Source of the DNA: a virus | Strand: one strand, 5' to 3' | IMG/VR virus record: IMGVR_UViG_3300046009_009524 | Coordinates: 1-35,652 of that record | Length of the DNA stretch: 35,652 nucleotides | Part shown: positions 6,869 through 12,504 of the stretch, piece after piece | How the letters are laid out: the number at the start of each line of letters is the position of its first letter | How positions within the stretch are numbered: position 1 is the first letter of the stretch | The notes under the pieces: model-generated | The model's database searches: none | The model's input: only the letters and a program-made list of their open reading frames with translations | Told to the model about the DNA's origin: nothing | Made by a program: the position numbers and the translations under genes

Positions 6869-7120
6869 TTACTCAATCTGTTTTCTAACCCATTCATTTT
6901 CTTTTTCCTTTTCAGTTAGTTCAGAAAAATTTACTATATCATCTTTCATCTTTCTTAATTCAGTGAAGTGGTGTCCAGTCGTCCTCCAATTTTTTGGACT
7001 TACTGTTTTAGTAAATTTTTCATATTCTTCCATCAATGAATTAATCATATCAAGAACTTTATCCTTTTCATCTGAAAAAGAAAATGAATTACTTTCGTTG
7101 TATTTTCTAATGTGTTTCAT
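6869..7120 (-). CDS. cassette A: hypothetical 83-aa protein
   Basis: First cassette next to the recombinase. ATG at 7120; the stop lies inside the cassette terminal repeat. Begins MKHIRKYNESNS, a leader style shared with cassettes D and G and with the pseudogene at 9616-9853, followed by a charged helical domain with a Trp-containing turn (KNWRTTGHH). No family is recognised. Confidence 0.7.
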   Translation of the reverse strand: MKHIRKYNESNSFSFSDEKDKVLDMINSLMEEYEKFTKTVSPKNWRTTGHHFTELRKMKDDIVNFSELTEKEKENEWVRKQIE

Positions 7121-7150
7121 ATTAATTAAGTTTATTTTTATAAAATTTTA

Positions 7151-7254
7151 CTAACACATAACAAGGTGTATATGTAAGTTTTTTATTTAGTTTAGTAGTA
7201 TATTAAAGTTTAATTTCAAAAAAACCTACATATACACCCAACCGTTATAAGTAA
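7151..7254 (-). repeat. integron-like site S1 (between cassettes A and B)
   Basis: Outer motifs TAAC (7159-7162) and GTTA (7244-7247). A 12-bp stem pairs 7165-7176 with 7227-7238, continued after one mismatch by 7 bp (7178-7184 with 7219-7225), around a long loop. The left spacer is 2 nt and the right spacer 5 nt (CAACC), as in the other sites. The long apical part resembles the variable terminal structure of integron attC sites. Confidence 0.7.
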
Positions 7255-7268
7255 TAAAATTAAAAATA

Positions 7269-7466
7269 TTAGATTTCTAATATAATATCACCTTTGTTCA
7301 GTTTAATAACTGACTTACAAGAATTGGATAAACCATATTCACAATTTGTTCCATTTATCCAAACCTCAAATTCTTCCCCAGATTCTTCATCAACCTCTGG
7401 TAAATCTTTTATCCAATTCTTTAATTCACGAATTGTAATTCCATCTTTATTAATTAAGTTTTTCAT
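7269..7466 (-). CDS. cassette B: hypothetical 65-aa protein
   Basis: ATG at 7466; a longer frame to 7514 would run through the recombination site and is rejected. Contains TIRELKNWIKDLPEVDEE followed by an EVWIN strand and a C-terminal LNKGDIILEI. I recognise the layout (helix, acidic Pro turn, strand, GLSN, LNKGDI) as a recurrent uncharacterised small phage or cassette protein. Flanked by a 27-bp terminal inverted repeat. Confidence 0.7.
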   Translation of the reverse strand: MKNLINKDGITIRELKNWIKDLPEVDEESGEEFEVWINGTNCEYGLSNSCKSVIKLNKGDIILEI

Positions 7467-7486
7467 ATTGTATATTTTTAATTTTA

Positions 7487-7549
7487 CATACTTATAACAA
7501 GTGATAAACAACATTAAAACGATTGTTTATCATCGGAAGTTATAAGCCA
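7487..7549 (-). repeat. integron-like site S2 (between B and C)
   Basis: TATAAC (7493-7498), 10-bp stem 7502-7511 with 7523-7532 plus a G-T pair, an 11-nt loop CATTAAAACGA (7512-7522), 5-nt spacer CGGAA and GTTATAAG (7539-7546). The stop codon of ORF C is the TAA inside the right-hand core. Confidence 0.75.
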
Positions 7550-7746
7550 TTTTTCCAACGCTCATAATCCTCGTCAATATCCCTAAATGATTTATCGTAT
7601 TTTATCGGTGTCCCACGAAGTTCCATTAATTTAACTAAAACTGCTTCATTAATTGTTTCTATTTGCATTTTACCATTAGATAAAATACTATTCATAATGT
7701 CGATTATTTCCTCGTCATTTTCTCTGTTAATGTAATTTGTACTCAT
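7540..7746 (-). CDS. cassette C: hypothetical 68-aa protein
   Basis: ATG at 7746; the TAA stop overlaps the core TTATAAC of site S2. Acidic helical protein (NRENDEEIIDIMNSIL, FRDIDEDYERWKNGL). No family is recognised. The terminal inverted repeat is GTTATAAGCC plus TTTTT with the conserved G/A difference at position 11. Confidence 0.7.
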   Translation of the reverse strand: MSTNYINRENDEEIIDIMNSILSNGKMQIETINEAVLVKLMELRGTPIKYDKSFRDIDEDYERWKNGL

Positions 7747-7777
7747 ATTATTATTTGTTTAAGTTTATATATAAAAA

Positions 7778-7839
7778 CGGCTTATAACAACAAATAAAAC
7801 ACATTAAAACGATGTTTTATTTGCAACCGTTAGTGGTAA
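7778..7839 (-). repeat. integron-like site S3 (between C and D)
   Basis: TATAAC core (7783-7788), perfect 11-bp stem CAAATAAAACA (7791-7801) with 7813-7823, the same 11-nt loop CATTAAAACGA as S2, spacer CAACC, GTTA (7829-7832). The stem sequence is unrelated to S2 and S6 while loop and outer motifs are the same, so pairing rather than sequence is conserved. Confidence 0.8.
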
Positions 7840-7841
7840 TT

Positions 7842-8096
7842 TTAATCTTTGTATCTACTCCATACCGCAGAACCATCAATACCATCTTTCCACATTCCTT
7901 CGTCATTTTCCTTAACAGTTTTGAAGAATTCTTTAACTAAATCCAACACTTCTTTTTTATCCATTTTTACACCTTCGTAATATACATCATCTCTTTGATT
8001 TCTGAAGAATTCTTCAAAACGATTAAAACTACCACTAACATCAGATATATTCAATTCTGAGTTCTCGTTAAATCTTTTAATTTTGTTATCTTTCAT
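7842..8096 (-). CDS. cassette D: 84-aa protein with site-encoded leader
   Basis: ATG at 8096 lies in the loop of site S4. The first 20 residues (MKDNKIKRFNENSELNISDV) are therefore encoded by the recombination site, and the cassette proper begins at GTTAGTGGTAG (8039-8029) in frame. The remainder is acidic and helical with EDW-like and Trp-rich C-terminal segments. No internal ATG lies near the cassette start (the next Met is residue 45), so expression appears to depend on the site. Function unknown. Confidence 0.7.
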   Translation of the reverse strand: MKDNKIKRFNENSELNISDVSGSFNRFEEFFRNQRDDVYYEGVKMDKKEVLDLVKEFFKTVKENDEGMWKDGIDGSAVWSRYKD

Positions 8097-8168
8097 AATT
8101 TTGTCTTTTATTTTAAGTTTATATATTAAATATCAGAACTGAATATATCTGAGTAACGTTATATTCAA
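8029..8168 (-). repeat. integron-like site S4 with coding loop (between D and E)
   Basis: CTACCACTAAC (8029-8039), a 20-bp stem (8041-8060 with 8133-8152, one A/G difference that is a G-T pair on the minus strand), a 72-nt loop holding the start codon of ORF D, spacer GTAAC, and GTTATATTCAA (8158-8168). Same order and spacers as the short sites. Confidence 0.75.
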
Positions 8169-8182
8169 TGTTTTAAAACTTA

Positions 8183-8440
8183 TTAGTTATTTTTCTTAAC
8201 ATTTACAACACCATTTTCAATATACACATGTACGTTTTCAACACCTTCGTGTATGTGAATAGGTATATTATTTGGATAAATACATTCAACTTTACTTTCT
8301 CCATTTGTTGGTATGAAATATTCCAAAACATTTTCTTCTTTTTTTGAAAACTTTTTCGCTATATCCTCTATGTATTTTTCTAATTTCACACCTTTATAAT
8401 TACCGACATTTACATAATGAACTAAAATAATTTTTTCCAT
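8183..8440 (-). CDS. cassette E: hypothetical 85-aa protein
   Basis: ATG at 8440. The N-terminal strand IILVHYVNVGNY, an acidic helix, then YFIPTNGES and VECIYPNN recall uncharacterised proteins of marine T4-like phages (from memory, no search). The C-terminal half is beta-rich with Val/His alternation. The cassette ends are inverted repeats of about 26 bp with two G-T-compatible differences. Confidence 0.75.
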   Translation of the reverse strand: MEKIILVHYVNVGNYKGVKLEKYIEDIAKKFSKKEENVLEYFIPTNGESKVECIYPNNIPIHIHEGVENVHVYIENGVVNVKKNN

Positions 8441-8477
8441 ACTTTTATATTTTTAAATTTGTATAAGTTTTAAAACA

Positions 8478-8539
8478 CTAAATATAACAAATCATAAACA
8501 ACATTAAAACGGTTATTTATCATCGGACGTTATATTCAA
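8478..8539 (-). repeat. integron-like site S5 (between E and F)
   Basis: CTAAATATAAC (8478-8488), a stem homologous to that of S6 but with two mismatches, an 11-nt loop CATTAAAACGG, spacer CGGAC and GTTATATTCAA (8529-8539). Probably a slightly decayed copy. Confidence 0.7.
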
Positions 8540-8561
8540 TTTTGATAAAATTTTGATTTAT

Positions 8562-8774
8562 TTATAATTTTATACTTCGTTGTTGTATAATATCAATCCA
8601 AGTTTTTAATATAGTTGCCGCATTTTGATTTGGTTTTCCATTTTCAACTGAAAATAGATATTTTTGGAAAAAATACTTTAAACTATCAACATCAGATAAT
8701 TCACAACCTGGTAATGATACATCAACTTCTTTATTATCGAGAATATACTCTTTTTTGTAATCTAATTCGTTCAT
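8562..8774 (-). CDS. cassette F: hypothetical 70-aa protein
   Basis: Start at the ATG at 8774; the in-frame extension to 8858 would translate the site S6 hairpin and is rejected. Sequence: acidic N-terminal half (DYKKEYILDNKEVDVSL), then a helical C-terminal half ending ILKTWIDIIQQRSIKL. No family is recognised. The cassette ends are inverted repeats of about 27 bp. Confidence 0.7.
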   Translation of the reverse strand: MNELDYKKEYILDNKEVDVSLPGCELSDVDSLKYFFQKYLFSVENGKPNQNAATILKTWIDIIQQRSIKL

Positions 8775-8812
8775 AATTTTTTGTTTTAAAAATAGGTAAA
8801 ATTTTATCAAAA

Positions 8813-8874
8813 CTAAATATAACAAATGATAAACAACATTAAAACGATTGTTTATCATCGGACGTTATGAGTAA
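8813..8874 (-). repeat. integron-like site S6 (between F and G)
   Basis: The best-preserved short site: CTAAATATAAC (8813-8823), perfect 11-bp stem ATGATAAACAA (8826-8836) with 8848-8858, 11-nt loop CATTAAAACGA, 5-nt spacer CGGAC, GTTATGAGTAA (8864-8874). Confidence 0.8.
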
Positions 8875-8882
8875 TAAAAATT

Positions 8883-9101
8883 TTAGTCCAAACCTAATAA
8901 AACCCATCTTGCATATCCATCAGCATCGTATGGCTCTAATCCAGCATCAACCATTTCATAGGTAGCATACCCATTTCTATATGCTTCTTTCAACAATAAA
9001 AGTAGCTCATCGTAAGTAAGTATAAAATTTTTACTACTCATAACAGCACCTATATTCAATTGCGGGTTTTCCGCTTCATTCAAATTTTCGTTTTTTAACA
9101 T
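8883..9101 (-). CDS. cassette G: 72-aa protein with site-encoded leader
   Basis: Two in-frame starts. The ATG at 9101 lies in the loop of site S7 and adds a 20-residue leader (MLKNENLNEAENPQLNIGAV). The ATG at 9041 is part of the cassette terminus GTTATGAGTAG and gives a 52-aa protein beginning MSSKNFILTYDELLLL. The body is acidic with a helix and ends DADGYARWVLLGLD. The leader closely parallels that of ORF D (NE...LNI). Function unknown. Confidence 0.7.
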   Translation of the reverse strand: MLKNENLNEAENPQLNIGAVMSSKNFILTYDELLLLLKEAYRNGYATYEMVDAGLEPYDADGYARWVLLGLD

Positions 9102-9173
9102 AATTCTGTGGTTATTTTAAGTTATCGTTTTCAAAGTCCGCAACTAAATATAGCTGCGGCACGTTATACGTAA
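9034..9173 (-). repeat. integron-like site S7 with coding loop
   Basis: CTACTCATAAC (9034-9044), a stem of about 21 bp (9046-9066 with 9137-9157, four differences), a 70-nt loop with the start codon of ORF G, spacer GGCAC, GTTATACGTAA (9163-9173). The architecture equals S4. Confidence 0.7.
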
Positions 9174-9310
9174 TTGTTCGTTCCTTACAACTACACTTCG
9201 TTAAACATAACAAAGTATAAACGTAATGTTTCAGTTTTCCAATCAATATTTTTATCATAATTTTAAGTTTTGTGTTTCAAAATCCGCACCTGACCACAAT
9301 CCAAGTGCCG
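9174..9310. other. decayed cassette or site remnant
   Basis: No ORF. It contains an isolated left core (ACATAAC at 9206-9212, followed by AAAGTATAAACG) and, at the right, CCGCAC (9284-9289) facing GTGC (9305-9308) before GTTATACCAC. These look like halves of two sites whose cassette was lost between ORFs G and H. No intact long stem is seen. Confidence 0.45.
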
Positions 9311-9631
9311 TTATACCACATTTACCCAATCATTAGTATCTTCCATTAATTCAATCTTTCCTTCTCCTTGTTCTATTATTTTATTTAAAATACCTAATCC
9401 ATAAGAAGTTGCTGTTCCATATCCTTTCTTATGGCACTTATAACAACTCCCGCTAAATCCAATAAAATAATAAAAGTTTTCGTCTTGCTCCACTTTATTA
9501 ATTCCAGAGTTTAATTTCCATCTATCACCATCAAGATAGCCACCAACCCAAGTTCCAAAAACTTTATAGCAGTTGTTTGGTAGTTTTAATATTACCCATC
9601 TTTCAGGGCTCTCACTTATATTTCTATCCAT
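9311..9631 (-). CDS. cassette H: hypothetical 106-aa protein
   Basis: ATG at 9631; the TAA stop lies in the core GTTATA, as for cassette C. Trp/Gly/Tyr-rich with a CYKCHKKGYG segment (one CxxC, possible metal site) and a beta-rich central region (WVILKLPNN, YKVFGTWVGGYLDGDRW). No family is recognised. Bounded by inverted GTTATACCAC (9310 and 9659). Confidence 0.7.
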   Translation of the reverse strand: MDRNISESPERWVILKLPNNCYKVFGTWVGGYLDGDRWKLNSGINKVEQDENFYYFIGFSGSCYKCHKKGYGTATSYGLGILNKIIEQGEGKIELMEDTNDWVNVV

Positions 9632-9853
9632 AATTTTAAATTTAAAAACGTGGTATAACCATAAATTGGAAACCCATTTTTAGTTGCTTTGTTTTTTACA
9701 TTTAATGATAACATCATTAATTTGTTTCTCTGTTCAGTTGTTAGGTTTTTTGTAACCATTAATATATCTGGACCAATTTCAGATACGTTTTCATTCAAAA
9801 AACTCTCTTATTGTAGTTTTAATGAACTTCTTTAATTTTTTATCTTGTTCCAT
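9616..9853 (-). pseudogene. frameshifted phage gene truncated by the array
   Basis: From ATG at 9853 the frame reads MEQDKKLKKFIKTTIREF and then stops. Skipping one base in the A6 run at 9797-9802 restores FLNENVSEIGPDILMV, continuing to residue 66 (GFPIYGYT), where the sequence runs into the cassette H terminus (GTTATACCACG on the minus strand) and ends after an unrelated tail. The leader with IREFLNEN is of a type common in phage proteins. Either a real frameshift or a homopolymer error; the 3' part seems to have been replaced by the array. Confidence 0.55.
9649..9795 (-). repeat. possible outermost site S10
   Basis: The right core CGTGGTATAAC (9649-9659) ends cassette H. A 7-bp stem AAATTGG (9663-9669) with CCAATTT (9773-9779) and a GTATC spacer before AAAC on the minus strand could form a site with a long coding loop like S4 and S7, but the outer TAAC is degenerate. 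Weak evidence. Confidence 0.35.
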
Positions 9854-9858
9854 ATTAA

Positions 9859-9890
9859 TAAATACTTTATCTTATATATAAAAATTCAAA
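9859..9890 (-). promoter_or_regulatory. Promoter of the interrupted gene
   Basis: TTTG (9887-9890), 20 nt, AGTATTTA (9859-9866). The -7 box deviates at its first two positions. It would drive the frameshifted gene and possibly the whole cassette array, in which no other such promoter is found. Confidence 0.5.
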
Positions 9891-9891
9891 T

Positions 9892-10215
9892 TTACTTATT
9901 AGTAATTACTGTAGGCGAAACAATTTTTCCAGCATAAAGTTTGAAAATAGTTTTACCAACTGAGTCACTATAAATAACGTATTGACCTGTTTTTCTATCC
10001 ATTAGGATAAGTTTATCTTCTGAGTCAACAGCAATTCTGATTTCTTTATTTAGGATAGTTTCGTTTACTGATTTAGGTTTAACTTTTAGTTCCTGGAAGT
10101 AATAACCTAATCCAAATCCAGCTATTAAAGTTGAAGCAACAATAATAATGTTCATGAAACGGGTAAACCCAACTTTTAGTTTTTCTTTAAACGTTTCTGT
10201 AAATAGATTTTTCAT
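9892..10215 (-). CDS. single-pass membrane protein, 107 aa
   Basis: ATG at 10215. Basic N-terminus (residues 1-20), a membrane segment at about 21-42 (FMNIIIVASTLIAGFGLGYY), then a soluble domain with beta strands (IRIAVDSEDKLILMDRKTGQYVIYSD). Orientation and function unknown. It follows the 63-aa gene by 1 nt, so the two are co-transcribed from 10421-10452. Confidence 0.7.
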   Translation of the reverse strand: MKNLFTETFKEKLKVGFTRFMNIIIVASTLIAGFGLGYYFQELKVKPKSVNETILNKEIRIAVDSEDKLILMDRKTGQYVIYSDSVGKTIFKLYAGKIVSPTVITNK

Positions 10216-10216
10216 T

Positions 10217-10408
10217 TTATTTTGTATTATGATTTTTTATTTGTTCGTCAGCCATGTTTCTAATTCGTTCAGCTCTTTCTCTAATTTCTTCTAAAAATTC
10301 TAAAGATGATTTACTAAACAAATGTTTATTGTTAGGAGTTCTAAGGTAAATAGATGCTGTATCTAAGGCCTCTATTTCATGTTTTAATATTTCGTAATCT
10401 TTATTCAT
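10217..10408 (-). CDS. hypothetical 63-aa protein
   Basis: ATG at 10408. Helical and charged, with repeated Arg/Glu pairs in FLEEIRERAERIRNMADEQ that suggest a coiled coil. No family is recognised. First gene of the promoter at 10421-10452, followed after 1 nt by the membrane protein. Confidence 0.7.
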   Translation of the reverse strand: MNKDYEILKHEIEALDTASIYLRTPNNKHLFSKSSLEFLEEIRERAERIRNMADEQIKNHNTK

Positions 10409-10420
10409 TTTTTGTTAATG

Positions 10421-10452
10421 TGAATATACGAGTAACCTTTTGAAAATCCAAA
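10421..10452 (-). promoter_or_regulatory. Bacteroidota-type promoter
   Basis: TTTG (10449-10452), 20 nt, TATATTCA (10421-10428), then ACATTAACAAAAAATG. It drives the 63-aa gene and the membrane protein. Confidence 0.75.
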
Positions 10453-10458
10453 TTTAAG

Positions 10459-10785
10459 TTAAGATTTTTTAGGTCTTCCCCTTTTAACTTTATCTGGTTG
10501 TGGGTTTTTTAGGGAGTCAATGGCATTAATTATATCCTGACATTCCTCGTATAGTTCCTCTCTTATATAAAAAGGCAAATTTTCTTCCAATGTTTGGATA
10601 AAGTGTTTCTTTTCAACTGTTATCTCATAAACTTCATCATCTTCAGTACAAGTGATAGATAACACATTGATTATTTTTTTATCTGTTTTTATGTTATCTA
10701 AAATGCTTTGTACAATAGATTGAGAAATTCTGAAGTCTTTATTCTTTACTAAAGTATAAAACTCTTCAATATTATTTACTACCAT
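10459..10785 (-). CDS. 108-aa protein with C-terminal RGRP motif
   Basis: ATG at 10785, overlapping the upstream 30-aa gene by 14 nt. A mostly helical acidic body is followed by a basic tail KVKRGRPKKS, whose RGRP matches an AT-hook core. DNA binding is inferred from this tail only. It resembles the 143-aa RGRP protein at 3743-4174 only in that motif. Confidence 0.7.
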   Translation of the reverse strand: MVVNNIEEFYTLVKNKDFRISQSIVQSILDNIKTDKKIINVLSITCTEDDEVYEITVEKKHFIQTLEENLPFYIREELYEECQDIINAIDSLKNPQPDKVKRGRPKKS

Positions 10786-10864
10786 TTTTACTAAATTTAA
10801 AGTATTGGTACAATAAAGTACCTACGATAAAAAGGACTGGGGTAACTGTTGCTATTATATACAT
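10772..10864 (-). CDS. 30-aa single-membrane-segment peptide
   Basis: ATG at 10864, TAA at 10772-10774. Reads MYIIATVTPVLFIVGTLLYQ and then a short basic end, a single membrane helix. It fills the 90-nt gap between two genes and overlaps the next start. Small size keeps confidence low. Confidence 0.45.
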   Translation of the reverse strand: MYIIATVTPVLFIVGTLLYQYFKFSKNGSK

Positions 10865-10875
10865 AAATATTTGTT

Positions 10876-11073
10876 TTATTTGTTTGACAATTGAAACTGA
10901 GTAAAAACTGAATCTACATTAATGCTTCTACTTGTATTTGGGAATGTATGAATCAAATACTTTACAAAACGTAGACGTTCTTGAGCATCTTCCATTAGTT
11001 GTGAGTGTTTAACTTCAATCATAGCATCATTTAACATACTTTGAATTACTAAACTTACTTTTACTTTGTTCAT
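10876..11073 (-). CDS. hypothetical 65-aa protein
   Basis: ATG at 11073 after AAAGGTT and the promoter at 11099-11130. Helical, with the segment IEVKHSQLMEDAQERLRFVKYLIHTF. No family is recognised. Heads an operon with the 30-aa and RGRP genes. Confidence 0.7.
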   Translation of the reverse strand: MNKVKVSLVIQSMLNDAMIEVKHSQLMEDAQERLRFVKYLIHTFPNTSRSINVDSVFTQFQLSNK

Positions 11074-11098
11074 AACCTTTATTTTTATTATTATGATA

Positions 11099-11130
11099 TA
11101 AATATAACATCAGGATTTTGGAAAGCCAAA
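11099..11130 (-). promoter_or_regulatory. Bacteroidota-type promoter
   Basis: TTTG (11127-11130, TTTGGC), 20 nt, TATATTTA (11099-11106), followed by TATCATAATAATAAAAATAAAGGTT and the ATG at 11073 (read in two pieces). One of the most typical copies. Confidence 0.85.
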
Positions 11131-11138
11131 CCCTTTTT

Positions 11139-11417
11139 TCAATTTTCTGAAAGAAAGTTTACGTATGGTATAATATTGTTATTTATATAGTGTTCCATTA
11201 CTTCTATATCTTCCATAGTGGACTCACTAGCATTATTCATACAACATAAATCATGACGTGACTGGTGATACTCTATAGAATCACCATATCCGTGTTTAGG
11301 TATAAGATATACCCTACCTCCTCCTTCATTATGGTCAATATTATATTGGGGGAATTTTTCTGTAACATAGTCATAAAACCTTAGGTTTATTTGAGCGTGG
11401 TATTCTTTTTTATTCAT
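11139..11417 (-). CDS. hypothetical 92-aa protein
   Basis: Start at ATG 11417; a TTG upstream would extend into the preceding gene and is rejected. MNKKEYHAQINLRFYDYV at the N-terminus, then HNEGGGRVYLIPKHGYGDS and a Cys-Cys pair. Mixed alpha/beta; no family is recognised. Second gene after the promoter at 11601-11632. Confidence 0.7.
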   Translation of the reverse strand: MNKKEYHAQINLRFYDYVTEKFPQYNIDHNEGGGRVYLIPKHGYGDSIEYHQSRHDLCCMNNASESTMEDIEVMEHYINNNIIPYVNFLSEN

Positions 11418-11428
11418 GGCTTTTACTA

Positions 11429-11584
11429 TTAACCTGCTAAAACTTCCATTAAACAATCACAAATCCAAACATCCTCATAGATTTGTTTTGCTGTACGTTC
11501 TACAGCAAGTGCAGATGAATAATCATTGGTAGAGTAAATATTTTGAATGTTACTACCTTTTACTACTTTAACTATATATCTCAT
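11429..11584 (-). CDS. hypothetical 51-aa protein
   Basis: ATG at 11584 after AAAGGTT and a strong promoter; TAA at 11429-11431. Begins MRYIVKVVKGSN; the C-terminal half is helical with WICDC. Coding character and the 11-nt gap to the next gene support it. Function unknown. Confidence 0.65.
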   Translation of the reverse strand: MRYIVKVVKGSNIQNIYSTNDYSSALAVERTAKQIYEDVWICDCLMEVLAG

Positions 11585-11600
11585 AACCTTTATTATGACA

Positions 11601-11632
11601 TAAATATAATATCAATCTTTCAAGGAGCCAAA
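11601..11632 (-). promoter_or_regulatory. Bacteroidota-type promoter
   Basis: TTTG (11629-11632, TTTGGC), 20 nt, TATATTTA (11601-11608), then TGTCATAATAAAGGTTATG. Overlaps the end of the metalloprotease-like gene. Confidence 0.8.
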
Positions 11633-11998
11633 CTCTTTTTTAAAGTCTGCACGAAGTGTTTTCTTATACTTTAGGGCCTTTTTAACAGCCGATACCTCGT
11701 ACGGGTGATTACTATAGTTTCTATTATACTTATAAACATAAGTAGTATACATTTCCATGTTTTGTAAGTAATGGGTATACTCATGAATAACAGTATCACA
11801 TAACTCAAGTAGTGACTTGTGGTTTTTAATATTAATCCTAATTATATCTTTACCTATTACATACTGACCAAATACATCTTCTTTTTTCCTAGAGATTACT
11901 ACTTTAAACTTATGGTTAAATTTTGATTGACCCAAATTATTATAACACCAGTCAAACATCCATATAATATGTTTTCTTTTAATATTGTCTAATGTCAT
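11612..11998 (-). CDS. HExxH metalloprotease-like protein, 128 aa
   Basis: The sequence VIHEYTHYLQN carries HExxH (H72, E73, H76), the zinc-binding and catalytic signature of gluzincin/SprT-type metallopeptidases. Residues 1-70 form an alpha/beta N-terminal part with strands (FKVVIS, IIRINI) as in small SprT-like folds, and a basic C-terminus follows. The third zinc ligand is not obvious. A second protein with the same layout (HEWTH) is at 16861-17268. The substrate is unknown, and structural metal binding without proteolysis is possible. Confidence 0.7.
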   Translation of the reverse strand: MTLDNIKRKHIIWMFDWCYNNLGQSKFNHKFKVVISRKKEDVFGQYVIGKDIIRINIKNHKSLLELCDTVIHEYTHYLQNMEMYTTYVYKYNRNYSNHPYEVSAVKKALKYKKTLRADFKKEFGSLKD

Positions 11999-12003
11999 TT
12001 ATT

Positions 12004-12504
12004 TTATAAAGGACCAAACATAGGACCTATTTCATTAATTAATTCAATAGCTTTATTTACCTCAATATCAAAAAATTCTCTATCAGTACGAACCCTTAAA
12101 TCACTTAGTTTCAAATGTATTGTTTGTTCCATATCATAAGGTCTAGAACACTTATAATCATAAATTAACTCCCAATCATTAATAACTCCAGTACCATTAA
12201 TTTGTTTTAAACGTTGGGTGGGAGTAAGAGTTGTAAATCCTATCTTACATTTACCTGGAAATGATTTGTTAGTAAGAATGTATATATATCCTCCTAAACT
12301 GTTTTTACTTGATTCAGTTTCATCGTGAGAACCTATATACCTAAAATAAAAAATGTTATCCCAATTATCATTTACTTGGGAAGGTACCCTAGTATAATGA
12401 GTCACTCTATCTAGTTTATGTAGTCCATCTCTATCAGACCTAATATCGATAGGTATAAATTTAGGATTACCTAATATCTCATTTGGGGGTAAGTATATAA
12501 TCAT
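12004..12504 (-). CDS. GIY-YIG superfamily protein, T5orf172/MUG113 type
   Basis: Residues about 72-160 match the T5orf172-like GIY-YIG nuclease fold: GYIYILTNKSFPGKCKIGFTT holds the two GIY-YIG strands, with R in QRLKQIN and the acidic MEQTIHLKL. The end REFFDIEVNKAIELI is typical of that family. The N-terminal 70 residues are unassigned. Members are DNA-binding and sometimes cleave DNA; whether this one does is unknown. It is unlike the three homing endonucleases at 31-35 kb, which carry NUMOD domains. Confidence 0.75.
   Translation of the reverse strand: MIIYLPPNEILGNPKFIPIDIRSDRDGLHKLDRVTHYTRVPSQVNDNWDNIFYFRYIGSHDETESSKNSLGGYIYILTNKSFPGKCKIGFTTLTPTQRLKQINGTGVINDWELIYDYKCSRPYDMEQTIHLKLSDLRVRTDREFFDIEVNKAIELINEIGPMFGPL

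Noticed and set aside
8775-8858. N-terminal extension of cassette F through the hairpin
   Set aside because: The added residues come from the palindromic site S6 and the linker; the internal ATG at 8774 is the plausible start.
6831-9173. CRISPR array
   Set aside because: The repeats are hairpins with different stems between different protein-coding units. There are no short direct repeats with unique 30-nt spacers, and no cas genes.
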